Of a stretch of 64,000 nucleotides of DNA, positions 53,708 through 62,348 are shown piece after piece; position 1 is the first letter of the stretch, and every line of letters starts with the position of its first letter. Below the pieces are notes generated by a model that ran no database searches, was not told where the DNA came from, and worked only from the letters and a program-made list of their open reading frames with translations. The stretch comes from Actinocatenispora rupis (GTDB lineage: Bacteria > Actinomycetota > Actinomycetes > Mycobacteriales > Micromonosporaceae). The position numbers were made by a program, and so were the translations under genes. The DNA lies in contig NZ_BOMB01000023.1 in assembly GCF_016861975.1 (NCBI RefSeq), forward strand, positions 248,001 to 312,000. The letters run 5' to 3'.

Positions 53708-54508
53708 ATGACGAACGCGCAGTTCCTCGAGGTGCCCGGCGGACGGCTCGGCTACGACGTGCAGGGCCCGGCCGACGGGCCGCTGGTGGTGTGCGCGCCC
53801 GGGATGGGCGACATCCGGCAGATGTACCGGTTCCTGACGCCGCGGCTGGTCGCCGCCGGATACCGGGTGGCGACCGTCGACCTGCGCGGCCACGGCGACT
53901 CCACCGGCCGCTGGGACAGCTACGCGCCGGAGGCCGTCGGCGCCGACCTGCTCGCCCTCGTCGACCACCTCGGCGGCCCCGCCGTCCTCGTCGGCACGTC
54001 GTACTCGCCGAGCAGCGCGGTGTGGGCCGCCGCCCGCGAGCCGAAGAAGGTCGTCGGCCTGGTCCTGATCAGCATGTTCACCTCGAACCCGGCGATGAAC
54101 CCGCTGCTGCGCCTGATCAGCGGCCAGGTCATGAGCCGCGTCCCGCTCTGGCTCACGTACTACAAGTCGCTGTACGCGACGCTGCCGGCGGACTTCGCGG
54201 AGTACCGGGGGATGGTGCGGGCGGGGCTGAAGCGCAACGGCATGACCGCGGTGAGGGCGATGGGCCTCGCCGACAAGTCCGAGGCGAACGCCGCGATCGC
54301 CGCGGTCGACTGCCCCACGCTGGTGCTGTACGGCTCGAAGGACCCCGACTTCCCCGACCCGGCCGCGCAGGCCGAGGAGGCCCGCCGGTTGCTGCCGCAC
54401 GCCACGGTCGAGATCATCGACGGCGTGAAGCACTACCCGGCCGCCGAGTCGCCCGACGCCGTCGCCCCGTCCGTACTGGCGCTGTTGAAGGCGGCGTTCG
54501 ATGCCTAG
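53708..54508 (+). CDS. Alpha/beta hydrolase
   Basis: 266 aa. Fold markers: VVCAPGMGDIRQMYRFL (oxyanion region), VDLRGHGDSTG, nucleophile Ser98 in LVGTSYSPSS, LYGSKDPDFPDP (acid) and GVKHYPAAESP (His). Nucleophile elbow is G-T-S-Y-S rather than GxSxG. Substrate unknown; regulation by the coupled TetR protein suggests detoxification or signal turnover. ATG 53708 is chosen over 53702 because it fits the promoter as a leaderless start. Eight-nt overlap with the TetR gene. Confidence 0.85.
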   Translation: MTNAQFLEVPGGRLGYDVQGPADGPLVVCAPGMGDIRQMYRFLTPRLVAAGYRVATVDLRGHGDSTGRWDSYAPEAVGADLLALVDHLGGPAVLVGTSYSPSSAVWAAAREPKKVVGLVLISMFTSNPAMNPLLRLISGQVMSRVPLWLTYYKSLYATLPADFAEYRGMVRAGLKRNGMTAVRAMGLADKSEANAAIAAVDCPTLVLYGSKDPDFPDPAAQAEEARRLLPHATVEIIDGVKHYPAAESPDAVAPSVLALLKAAFDA

Positions 54509-55076
54509 GGCCGGGCTGAACGGTGACGCGGTCGTCGACGCCGCCCTCGCCGTACTCGACGAGCACGGGGTGGACGGGTTGACGCTCGCCGCGGTCGCCG
54601 CGCACACCGGTGTCGCCACCCCCTCGCTGTACAAGCACGTCAAGGGGCTGGGGCCGTTGCGCGACCAGGTCGGCGTACGGGTGCTCGACGAGTTGGGTGC
54701 CCGCTGCGCGGACGCGGCGATGGGCCGCAGCCGGGACGACGCGCTCGCCGCCGTCCTGCACGCCTACCGGTCGTACGCGGTGGACCATCCGCAGCGGTAC
54801 GCGGCGCTGCCGCAGCGGCCCGGTACCGATCCGGAGCTGACCCGGGCCGGCGAGAGCGTGGTGCTGGTGTTCGCCGCCGTGCTCCGCGGGTACGGCGTCG
54901 AGGGCGCGGACGCGATCCACGTGATCCGCGGGCTGCGGGCGGCCGCGCACGGCTTCGTGCAGTTGGAGATCGGCGGCGGGTTCGGGCGGCCGGAGAAGAT
55001 CGACGACAGCTTCCAGGCCCTGGTGGACACGCTGGTCGCCGGCCTGCACGCGCACATCGACCGCGCCGGTCGGTAG
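54501..55076 (+). CDS. TetR family transcriptional regulator
   Basis: 191 aa. N-terminal HTH (about 8-54): GDAVVDAALAVLDEHGVDGLTLAAVAAHTGVATPSLYKHVKGL. The ligand domain (about 80-185) with GAD-AIHVIRGLRAAAHGFVQLEIGGGFG is of the WHG type. It most likely binds the GCTAATG palindrome in front of its operon and responds to a substrate or product of the hydrolase. Start overlaps the hydrolase stop. Confidence 0.9.
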   Translation: MPRAGLNGDAVVDAALAVLDEHGVDGLTLAAVAAHTGVATPSLYKHVKGLGPLRDQVGVRVLDELGARCADAAMGRSRDDALAAVLHAYRSYAVDHPQRYAALPQRPGTDPELTRAGESVVLVFAAVLRGYGVEGADAIHVIRGLRAAAHGFVQLEIGGGFGRPEKIDDSFQALVDTLVAGLHAHIDRAGR

Positions 55077-55091
55077 CGCGCTCTACGCCGA

Positions 55092-55109
55092 TCTAGCGGT
55101 GACGCTAGA
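55092..55109. terminator. TCTAGCG-GTGA-CGCTAGA inverted repeat
   Basis: Perfect 7-bp arms with a 4-nt loop between convergent genes, overlapping the stop of the leftward GNAT gene. Position suggests a bidirectional terminator; the stem is short, and similarity to the TetR site is limited to CTA/TAG cores. Confidence 0.4.
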
Positions 55110-55968
55110 CAGCCGGATACGGCGCGAGGTACGTGACCGTCCGGTCCACGTACGTGAAGCCGAGGTCCCGGTAGAGCACGCCCGGCACCGGGTATCCCGG
55201 GTCGCCGCGCGGGCAGACGAGCGCGCGCGTGGCACCGGCGCGGCGCAGCGCGTGCAGGCCGGCGAGGCAGACGCGGCGGGCCAGCCCGCGCCGCCGGAAC
55301 CGTGGATCGGTGCCGACCGGTTCGAGCAGCCCGACCCGGTTCGCCTCGTCCAACCAGAGCAGGCAGTACGCGGCGATCGTGCCGTCCACCTCGGCCACCA
55401 GATCCAGATCCGCCCGGTACGGCCAGGTCCCGGTGACGGCCCGGTGCCGCGCGGGGTCCGGCTCGCCCGGCGTACCGGGGGTGTGGCCGACGAGGTGGTC
55501 GAACGCGGCGCGGTGCGCGGCGGCGCGGGCCAGTACGTCGGCGTCGTCGGTCGGGTCGACCGGGCGTACGGCGGGGCCGGCGCCGAGCGGCGGTAACCCC
55601 GCCAGATCCCGTACCAGATGGTCGAACCAGGGGCCGTCGGCCACGCTCCAGCCGCGGCGGGTCAGCGCGTCGACGGCGGGCCGGTCGCCGGCCATCACCA
55701 TCGTCTCCCGCGCGCCGGGCGCCCAGTCGAGTACCACGTCGGCGGCGTCGGCGGACGGGTCGGCGAGCCAGCAGAGTTCGCCGGCCTCCAGCCACGCCCA
55801 CGCCACGGTCCGGCCGTCCCGCTCCCACCGCGCGGTCGGCCGCTCACGGCCCCGGTACGCGGCGCGCCCCCACGCCACGTCGCCCACGTGCCACCGCGCG
55901 CCGGGCGTCCACAGCCGCGCCGTCAACGCCTGCATCACGGGGAGGTCCGCGCCGTCCGTACGGATCAC
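55105..55968 (-). CDS. Tandem GNAT N-acetyltransferase
   Basis: 287 aa. The C-terminal half (about 150-287) is a canonical GNAT domain: DLDLVAEVDGTIAAYCLLWLDEANRVGLLEPVGTDPRFRRRGLARRVCLAGLHAL with the RRRGLAR acetyl-CoA loop, ending VLYRDLGFTYVDRTVTYL. The N-terminal half looks like a degenerate GNAT copy (WAWLEAGELCWLADP), as in MshD-like two-domain enzymes, though mycothiol synthase identity is not supported. GTG start. Divergent from the ATPase gene. Confidence 0.82.
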   Translation of the reverse strand: MIRTDGADLPVMQALTARLWTPGARWHVGDVAWGRAAYRGRERPTARWERDGRTVAWAWLEAGELCWLADPSADAADVVLDWAPGARETMVMAGDRPAVDALTRRGWSVADGPWFDHLVRDLAGLPPLGAGPAVRPVDPTDDADVLARAAAHRAAFDHLVGHTPGTPGEPDPARHRAVTGTWPYRADLDLVAEVDGTIAAYCLLWLDEANRVGLLEPVGTDPRFRRRGLARRVCLAGLHALRRAGATRALVCPRGDPGYPVPGVLYRDLGFTYVDRTVTYLAPYPAV

Positions 55969-56078
55969 CGCGCCAGCCTCGCCGCCCCGGGTACGCCGCG
56001 CAACGCGGTTTCGCGCACGGTGTCGACGCGCCGGGCGAATCTACGGTTCGCGCTAGAACGCGCGATACGGTGCCAGAC

Positions 56079-57269
56079 GTGGATCCGGTGCGGAACCCCT
56101 ACGCGCCCGGTGCCGGACAGCGGCCGCCGGTGCTGGCCGGCCGTGACCGCGAGGTCGCCGCGTTCGACGTCGTACTCGAACGGGTCGCGCGCGGCCGGCC
56201 CGAGCGCAGCCTGGTCCTCACCGGCCTGCGCGGTGTCGGCAAGACCGTCCTGCTGAACGCGTTGCGCAGCCAGGCGATCGGCCGCCTGTGGGGTACCGGG
56301 AAGATCGAGGCGCGGCCGGACCAGGGGCTGCGCCGGCCGCTGTCCTCCGCGCTGCACATGGCGGTGCGGGAGCTGGCGCCGCGGCACCGCGCGCCGGACC
56401 GCATCGACGACTTCCTCGGCGTACTCAAGGCGTTCGCGTTGCGGTCCAACCCGCCGAACGCGAAGCTGCGGGACCGGTGGCAGCCGGGCATCGACGTACC
56501 GGCGGCGTCGGGGCGGGCGGACTCCGGCGACATCGAGATCGACCTGGTGGAGCTGTTCACCGACGCGGCCGGGATCGCGACCGACGTCGGTACCGGGATC
56601 GCGGTGTTCATCGACGAGATGCAGGACGTCGGGCTGGCGGACGCGTCGGCGCTGTGCGCGGCGTGCCACGAGTTGTCGCAGCTCGGCGGGCCGCTGATCG
56701 TGGTCGGCGCCGGCCTGCCGCACCTCCCGGCCGTACTCTCCGCCTCCAAGTCGTACTCGGAACGGCTGTTCCGGTACACCCGGATCGACCGGCTGGAGCC
56801 GGACGCGGCCGACCGGGCGCTGACCGCGCCGGCGAAGCGCGAGGACGTCGAGTTCGAGCCGTCCGCGCTGGCCCGGCTGTACGAGCTGTCCGGCGGCTAC
56901 CCGTACTTCGTCCAGGCGTACGGGAAGGCGACGTGGGACAACGCGCCCGCGTCGCCGGTGACCGCCGCCGACGTCATGGTCGCCGCGCCGGAGGCCGAGG
57001 CCGAGCTCGCCGTCGGTTTCTTCGGCTCCCGGTACGACCGGGCCACGCCGGCCGAGCGGGAGTACATGCGGGGGATGGCCGAGCTGTCCGACACGGACGG
57101 CCCGGTGTCCACATCGGACATCGCGAAGTCGTTGGGGCGCAAGCCTTCCAGCCTCTCGCCGGCCCGCGACTCGCTGATCAAGAAGGGCCTGATCTACTCC
57201 GGCGAGCGCGGCACCGTCGCCTTCACCGTCCCGCACTTCGGCCGGTACCTGCGGACCCAGCCGGTCTGA
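56079..57269 (+). CDS. AAA ATPase with C-terminal winged helix
   Basis: 396 aa. NPYAPGAGQRPPVLAGRDREVAAFD leads into Walker A LTGLRGVGKTVLLNAL, Walker B GIAVFIDEMQDVGL, a sensor VVGAGLPHLPAVL, the AAA lid (LSGGYPYFVQAYG) and a winged helix (about 320-396; DTDGPVSTSDIAKSLGRKPSSLSPARDSLIKKGLIYS). This is the Orc1/Cdc6-like STAND/ATPase group found in toxin-like or regulatory proteins; role unknown. GTG 56079 lies 7 nt after TACGGT; GTG 56070 is also in frame. Confidence 0.82.
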   Translation: MDPVRNPYAPGAGQRPPVLAGRDREVAAFDVVLERVARGRPERSLVLTGLRGVGKTVLLNALRSQAIGRLWGTGKIEARPDQGLRRPLSSALHMAVRELAPRHRAPDRIDDFLGVLKAFALRSNPPNAKLRDRWQPGIDVPAASGRADSGDIEIDLVELFTDAAGIATDVGTGIAVFIDEMQDVGLADASALCAACHELSQLGGPLIVVGAGLPHLPAVLSASKSYSERLFRYTRIDRLEPDAADRALTAPAKREDVEFEPSALARLYELSGGYPYFVQAYGKATWDNAPASPVTAADVMVAAPEAEAELAVGFFGSRYDRATPAEREYMRGMAELSDTDGPVSTSDIAKSLGRKPSSLSPARDSLIKKGLIYSGERGTVAFTVPHFGRYLRTQPV

Positions 57270-57275
57270 CCGTTC

Positions 57276-57289
57276 GATTCACGTGAAAC
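57276..57289. promoter_or_regulatory. parS-like centromere site
   Basis: GATTCACGTGAAAC differs from the ParB-binding consensus GTTTCACGTGAAAC by one base. It sits in the 21-bp gap between two convergent genes, a typical location for chromosomal parS. Confidence 0.65.
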
Positions 57290-57290
57290 A

Positions 57291-58022
57291 TCACCGGGCC
57301 GGCGCGTACCGGGTGAGGAACGCGGTGATCGCCGTCCGCCCCGCCGCCGGCGCGTCGTACGTGGCGAGGTCGATGCCGTGCCGCGACCCCGGCACCACCA
57401 CCTCGTGCCGGTACTCCGCCGGCACCGCCGCGGCGATCGCCCGTGCGTCCGCGGCCGGTACCCAGGTGTCCGTGGCGGCGCTCGCGACGAGCACCGGTAC
57501 GCGCAGCTTCGGCGCCGCGGCCAGCACGTACGCCCGGCGCTCGGGGGACAGTGCGACGACCGCGTCGACCCGCGGCGTGATCCTCGTGGCGGCGACCAGC
57601 GCGTCCCGGGCACCGGCCGACGCGCCGACGAGTACGACGTGCGTGACGCCGCGCCGGCGCAGCTCGGCGACCGCGTGCGCGACGTCCGCGACCGTACCGT
57701 CCCGGGCGGTGTCGAAGCCCAGGTAGCGGCGGGTCGGATGCCGTTCGTCGCCGATCGCCGACGGCAGCGGGAACCAGCCGCACCAGTCCCGGTCGCTCTG
57801 GTTGACGAGGACGACACCGCTGGTGCCCGACCCGTACAGCGGGCCGTGCGCGTGATCGGCACCGAACGTGATGCGGGTGCCGCCCGCCTCCGGGCAGCTC
57901 GGCGACGGACTCGGCCGTACCGTCGCGGTCGGGTTCGCGCGGGTGGACGGGTGGGACGTGCCGCAGGCGGTCAGCGTGCAGCCGGCCAGCCCGACGAGGA
58001 CCGCGAGCGTCAGTCTCCGCAT
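57291..58022 (-). CDS. Lipoprotein alpha/beta hydrolase (dienelactone-hydrolase-like)
   Basis: 243 aa. Signal peptide with lipobox LTAC (Cys20), then a hydrolase core: GVVLVNQSDRDWCGWFPL, nucleophile in LVGASAGARDALVAA (Ser of G-A-S-A-G), VVALSPERRAYV, VLVASAATDTWVPAADA (acid) and VPGSRHGIDLA (His). An extracellular esterase-like enzyme is inferred. TACCGT lies 6 nt before the ATG with no Shine-Dalgarno. It converges on the ATPase gene with a parS-like site between. Confidence 0.82.
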   Translation of the reverse strand: MRRLTLAVLVGLAGCTLTACGTSHPSTRANPTATVRPSPSPSCPEAGGTRITFGADHAHGPLYGSGTSGVVLVNQSDRDWCGWFPLPSAIGDERHPTRRYLGFDTARDGTVADVAHAVAELRRRGVTHVVLVGASAGARDALVAATRITPRVDAVVALSPERRAYVLAAAPKLRVPVLVASAATDTWVPAADARAIAAAVPAEYRHEVVVPGSRHGIDLATYDAPAAGRTAITAFLTRYAPAR

Positions 58023-58070
58023 CCGCCGACGGTACGGCCGCCCCGGTCGCACCCCGGTCACGGAACGGGA

Positions 58071-58937
58071 TCAGGACAGCGCGCGCACCGCGTCCAGAAC
58101 CTCCCCGCGGTACATGGCGCCGAACAGCGCGGTGTGCGCGAGCAGCAGGTGCAGCTGGTGCAGCGGGACACGCTCGGCCCAGCCGTCGGCCAGCGGCCAG
58201 ACCTCGTCGTACGCGGCGAGGGTCCGGTCCACGTACGGCGAGCCGCCCCACAGGCGCAGCATCGCCAGGTCCGTCTCGCGGTGCCCGCCGGACGCCGCGG
58301 GGTCGACCAGCCACGCGCGGTCCGGCGCCCACACCACGTTCCCCGGCCAGAGGTCGCCGTGCAGCCGGGCCGGCGGTTCCGGCGGCCCGGCCAGCGCGCC
58401 GATCCGCGCCAGTACCGCCTCCACCCGGCCCGCGTCGGCGCCGTCCAGCGCGCCGTTGTCCACCGACCTCCGCAGGTACGGCCGGAGCCGGTGCTCGGCG
58501 AACCATGCCGGCCACGCCGGCCCGGGGCGGTTGTCCAGCGGGAGCGTGCCGAGGAAACCGTCCCGGTCCCCGCCGAACCGTGGTGCGCCCGCCCGGTGCG
58601 TCGCGGCCAGCTCCCGGCCGAACCGCTCCGCCGCGGCCGGCGACGGCTCGCCCTGCGGAATCCACGCCAGTACGAGCATGTCGTGCGTGACCGCCAGAAC
58701 CTCCGGTACGGGTGCGCCGCCGGCCTCGCGCAGCCAGCGCAGCCCCGCGGCCTCCGCGTCGAAGAACCCGTCCGGCGCCGCCACCCGGCTCTTCGCGAAC
58801 ACGTCGGTACCGTCGTCCAGCGTCAGGCGCTCGGCCCGGCAGATCGACCCCCCGGACACCGGCGTCGTACGGATCCGCTGGTGCTTCAGGAACGTGGCGA
58901 GCTGGCCCGGGTGCTCGCGCAGGTAACCGAGGTCCAC
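58071..58937 (-). CDS. Fructosamine kinase family protein
   Basis: 288 aa. Kinase-like fold of the fructosamine/ketosamine kinase family: GGSICRAERLTLDDGTDVFAKS (nucleotide lysine), VLAWIPQGEPS hinge, PARLHGDLWPGNVVW (catalytic loop) and LVDPAASGGHRETDLAMLRLWGG (metal Asp). These enzymes phosphorylate Amadori products, leading to deglycation. GTG start with TACGCT 6 nt upstream. Divergent from the next GNAT gene; it lies 48 nt upstream of the lipoprotein hydrolase on the same strand. Confidence 0.9.
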   Translation of the reverse strand: MDLGYLREHPGQLATFLKHQRIRTTPVSGGSICRAERLTLDDGTDVFAKSRVAAPDGFFDAEAAGLRWLREAGGAPVPEVLAVTHDMLVLAWIPQGEPSPAAAERFGRELAATHRAGAPRFGGDRDGFLGTLPLDNRPGPAWPAWFAEHRLRPYLRRSVDNGALDGADAGRVEAVLARIGALAGPPEPPARLHGDLWPGNVVWAPDRAWLVDPAASGGHRETDLAMLRLWGGSPYVDRTLAAYDEVWPLADGWAERVPLHQLHLLLAHTALFGAMYRGEVLDAVRALS

Positions 58938-59057
58938 CCCGGCAGCGTACTGGCCGGCGCCGGGCGCCCGGGGTCACCGCACCGCCGCGCGGGCGTACCC
59001 GCAGGTGGGTGCGGGCATTGGGAGGCGCGGAGGCGGTCGGAAGAGTATGCAGAAGGC

Positions 59058-59591
59058 ATGGCTGACACCGCGACCGGGACGCCGGTCACCACCCAGACCA
59101 CGGTCCGCCCGTTCCGCCCGCTGGACCACCGCGCGTGCCGCGAGCTGTGGGCCGAGCTGACCGAGGACGACCGCCGACGCTACGACGCGCCGCGCGAGAA
59201 CGACCCGGGCGCCGGGTTCGAGCACTTCGTGGCGCGGCTCGACCTGTCCGGGATGTGGGTCGCCGACCATGCCGAGGCGGGCGTGATCGGCTTCGTGGGC
59301 CTGGTACTGCACGGCCGGCGGGGCGAGGTGGACCCGATCGTCGTGGCCGAGCCGTACCGGGGGGCGGGGGTGGGGCACGCCCTGCTGGACCGGGTCGCCG
59401 CGGAGGCCCGCCGGCGCCGGCTGCGGCAGCTGTCCGTCTCGCCGTCCACCCGGAACATGGCCGCGATCCGGTCGTTCCGCCGCGCCGGGTACGACGTGCT
59501 CGCGCACGTGACGCTCACCCTCGACCTGACCGACTCCGCCCCGCCGCGCCGCGACGGCGTCGACCTGCACGGCCTGCGCTTCCGGTACTGA
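59058..59591 (+). CDS. GNAT family N-acetyltransferase
   Basis: 177 aa. TVRPFRPLDHRACRELWAELTEDDRRRYD, MWVADHAEAGVIGFVGLVLHGRRGEVDPIVVAEPYRGAGVGHALLDRVAAEA (acetyl-CoA loop YRGAGVGHALL) and MAAIRSFRRAGYDVLAHVTL. A complete single-domain GNAT resembling RimI-like enzymes; acceptor unknown. AGAAGG immediately precedes the ATG. Confidence 0.85.
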   Translation: MADTATGTPVTTQTTVRPFRPLDHRACRELWAELTEDDRRRYDAPRENDPGAGFEHFVARLDLSGMWVADHAEAGVIGFVGLVLHGRRGEVDPIVVAEPYRGAGVGHALLDRVAAEARRRRLRQLSVSPSTRNMAAIRSFRRAGYDVLAHVTLTLDLTDSAPPRRDGVDLHGLRFRY

Positions 59592-59748
59592 CCGTCCTCT
59601 GTGGACGGTCGGTGCCGTCGCCCTCCGTGTACGCCTGGGGTATTTGGTCCGGGGATCGCCCGATCATGCCGTAACAGCTGTGGACAACCCGTCCACAGCC
59701 CACCGGGTACTGCTGGACGACCGTCGCGGCGACCCGGACGGTTGCCGC

Positions 59749-60744
59749 ATGACCCGCGCTCCCGCCCCCGGCGGCACACCGACCCTCCGCGCCCACGGCG
59801 CCGCCGACCTGCTCGCCCTCGTTCCGTACCTGCTGGGGTTCCACCCGACCGACAGCCTCGTCGTCGCCGGCCTGCGGGACGCCCGGATCGTCTTCCTCTA
59901 CCGCGCCGACCTGCGCGCCGGCCCCGACCCCGGCCGGCTCGCCGCCGCGCTGTCCGCCCAGGTCCTGACCGGTGTCGTCCTCGTCGGCTTCGGCCCGGAC
60001 GAGGACGTCGGACCCGCCCTGCGCCGCCTCGCCACCATCCTCACCGGCGCCGGGCAGCACGTCCTCGACCGCCTGCGCGCCACCCGCGACCGCTACTGGT
60101 CGTACGTGTGCGCCGACCCGGGTTGCTGCCCGCCCGAGGGCCGCACGTACCGGTCGACCGCACGGTTCGGCGCCGGACCCGCCGAGCTGCCCGACCGCGC
60201 CGAGATCGCCCGCAGGATCGCGCCGGTGACCGGACCCGAGCGGGCCGCCATGTCCCGCGCCACCCGCGGCGCCGAGGCGCACGCCCGCGCCACGGTGGAC
60301 GACGCGGCCGACCCGTCCGACGGCGTCACCCGCGTCATCGCCGAGAGCAGCGCCGCGGTCCGCACCGCCATCCGCCGGTACCAGGAGGATCCGGCCGCCC
60401 GGCTCACCGACGAGGAGGTGGCCTGGCTGGGCGTGGCGCTGTCCGTCACCCGGGTCCGCGACGAGGCGTGGTCGCTCGCCGACACCGGCGACCCGGACCG
60501 GCACCGTGCACTGTGGACGGACGTGGTCCGCCGCGTCGACCCGGCATACCTGCCGGCGCCCGCATCGCTGCTCGGGTTCCTGTGCTGGCGCCAGGGCGAG
60601 ACCGGCTTCGGCCTCCTCGTACTCGGGCAGGCGCTCGCCGTCGACCCCGGGTACGGGATGGCGCTGCTGCTCTCGCAGGCGCTCGCCACCGGTATGCCGC
60701 CCGAGGCATGGAGTCCCGCGCCGGCCGACCCGGACCTGCCGTGA
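59749..60744 (+). CDS. DUF4192 family protein
   Basis: 331 aa. Diagnostic DUF4192 features: LRAHGAADLLALVPYLLGFHPTDSLVVAGLRD at the N-terminus, RDRYWSYVCADPGCCPPEGRTY with paired Cys, and the C-terminal VDPAYLPAPASLLGFLCWRQGETGFGLLVLGQALAVDPGYGMALLLSQAL, a TPR-like pair of helices. Function unknown; common in actinobacteria. ATG 59749 chosen at the family start; 35 in-frame codons upstream have no support. Converges with fdhD. Confidence 0.9.
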   Translation: MTRAPAPGGTPTLRAHGAADLLALVPYLLGFHPTDSLVVAGLRDARIVFLYRADLRAGPDPGRLAAALSAQVLTGVVLVGFGPDEDVGPALRRLATILTGAGQHVLDRLRATRDRYWSYVCADPGCCPPEGRTYRSTARFGAGPAELPDRAEIARRIAPVTGPERAAMSRATRGAEAHARATVDDAADPSDGVTRVIAESSAAVRTAIRRYQEDPAARLTDEEVAWLGVALSVTRVRDEAWSLADTGDPDRHRALWTDVVRRVDPAYLPAPASLLGFLCWRQGETGFGLLVLGQALAVDPGYGMALLLSQALATGMPPEAWSPAPADPDLP

Positions 60745-60794
60745 CCCGGTGGACCGGTCTTCGCGCGGGTCTCCGGTGGGCGGGCCGCCGGCGT

Positions 60795-61619
60795 TCAGCC
60801 GGTGGCGACGCGGGCCGGGCCGGTGTACACGTTCATGCGGGTGCCGCGGAGGAAACCGACCAGCGTCATGCCGACCTCGGCGGCCAGGTCGACGGCGAGC
60901 GTGCTCGGCGCCGACACCGCGGCGAGCACCGGGATCCCGGCCATCGACGCCTTCTGCACCAGCTCGAAACTGGCCCGGCCACTCACCATCAGGACCAGCC
61001 CCGCCAACGGCAGCCGCCCCTCGCGTACGGCCCAGCCGACCACCTTGTCGACCGCGTTGTGCCGCCCCACGTCCTCCCGGACGCACACCGGCTCCCCGGC
61101 CGCGGTGAACAGCCCCGCCGCGTGCAGCCCGCCCGTACGGTCGAACACCTGTTGCGCCGCCCGCAGCCGGTCCGGCAGCACGGTCAGCACGTCCGGCCCG
61201 ACCCGTACCGGATCGTCGGCGACCGGGTGGCGGCTGCGGGTGCGCACCGCGTCGATGCTCGCCTTCCCGCACATCCCGCAGGAGCTGGTGGTGTAGAAGT
61301 TCCGCGTCGGGTCGACGTCCGGGGCCGGCGTGCCCTCCGCCAACACCACGTCCAACACGTTGTACGTGTTGGGTTCGCCGTCCGCGCCGGCACAGTGCCG
61401 CGCCGACACCACGTCCGCCGTCGAACCGATCACGCCCTCGGTGCAGAGGAAGCCGACCGCGAGATCCACGTCGTGCCCGGGCGTACGCATCGTGACCGCG
61501 AGCGGCGCGCCGTCCACCCGGACCTCCAGCGGCTCCTCCACCACCAGCGTGTCGGCGCGCCGGTCGACCACACCGTCCGAGATCCGGACGGTCGGCCGCC
61601 GATCGGTCACCCTGCCCAC
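60795..61619 (-). CDS. fdhD: Formate dehydrogenase accessory sulfurtransferase FdhD
   Basis: 274 aa. It transfers sulfur to the molybdenum cofactor for formate dehydrogenase. Motifs: EEPLEVRVDGAPLAVTMRTPGHDVDLAVGFLCTEGVI, FYTTSSCGMCGKASI (Cys-Gly-Met-Cys, the sulfur-handling pair), VREDVGRHNAVDKVVGWAV and GFLRGTRMNVYTG. GTG start lies 7 nt after TAGTGT. Divergent from mobA, with the two -10 elements ~67 bp apart. No formate dehydrogenase gene is in the window. Confidence 0.93.
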   Translation of the reverse strand: MGRVTDRRPTVRISDGVVDRRADTLVVEEPLEVRVDGAPLAVTMRTPGHDVDLAVGFLCTEGVIGSTADVVSARHCAGADGEPNTYNVLDVVLAEGTPAPDVDPTRNFYTTSSCGMCGKASIDAVRTRSRHPVADDPVRVGPDVLTVLPDRLRAAQQVFDRTGGLHAAGLFTAAGEPVCVREDVGRHNAVDKVVGWAVREGRLPLAGLVLMVSGRASFELVQKASMAGIPVLAAVSAPSTLAVDLAAEVGMTLVGFLRGTRMNVYTGPARVATG

Positions 61620-61711
61620 CCGCCCGACACTACGCCGCACTGCCGCACGTCCCCCTCTCCCGCGCCCCGGACCGCCCCCGGGTACGCCCGGCCACGACCT
61701 ACGCTCGGTGC

Positions 61712-62341
61712 ATGGACCCGCGTTACGCGGCGATCGTGCTGGCCGGTGGCCGGAGCGTACGGATGGGCGGCCGGCACAAGCCCGCGCTCCCCGTCGACGG
61801 CGTCCCGATGCTCCACCGGGTACTCGCCGCGGTCGTGGACGCCGCGCCCCGTGTCGTCGTCGGCCCACCACAACCGGTCCCGCCCGGCGTACGCGTGGTC
61901 CGCGAGGACCCGCCGTACGGTGGCCCGGCCGCCGCCATCGCCGCCGGCCTCGCCGCGATCACACCCACGCCGACGCCCGGGTACGTCGCGGTCCTGGCCG
62001 CCGACCAGCCGTACGTCACCGGTGCGGCGATGGCCGTGCTGCGCGAGGCGCTCGCCGCCGCGGGACCGCCGTACGTGGGCGCGGCGTACGTCGACGGTGG
62101 ACGGCCGCAGTTGCTCTGCTCGCTCTGGCGGATGGACGCACTCGCGCGCCGCCGTACCGAACTCGACCGGGTCACCGACCTTCCGGTCCGCCGCTTCTTC
62201 GCCGACCTGCCGTACGTCCCCGTCCGCTCCACCGCCACCACACCCCCCTGGTACGACTGCGACACCGAAGCCGACTGGGCCGCCTGTACCCGGGGCGCTC
62301 CGCGGAGCGTTGCGCCGCGACGGGCGCGCGGGGGCGAATGA
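61712..62341 (+). CDS. mobA: Molybdenum cofactor guanylyltransferase (MobA)
   Basis: 209 aa nucleotidyltransferase adding GMP to molybdopterin. AAIVLAGGRSVRMGGRHKPAL is the GTP-binding signature (LAGG-x-S-x-RMG-x-x-KP), followed by VREDPPYGGPAAAIAAGLAAI and LAADQPYVT (metal Asp). C-terminal ~15 residues are an Arg-rich extension. TACGCT is 6 nt before the ATG. With fdhD and DUF6457 it forms a molybdoenzyme-maturation group. Confidence 0.88.
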   Translation: MDPRYAAIVLAGGRSVRMGGRHKPALPVDGVPMLHRVLAAVVDAAPRVVVGPPQPVPPGVRVVREDPPYGGPAAAIAAGLAAITPTPTPGYVAVLAADQPYVTGAAMAVLREALAAAGPPYVGAAYVDGGRPQLLCSLWRMDALARRRTELDRVTDLPVRRFFADLPYVPVRSTATTPPWYDCDTEADWAACTRGAPRSVAPRRARGGE

Positions 62342-62348
62342 TGGGCGC

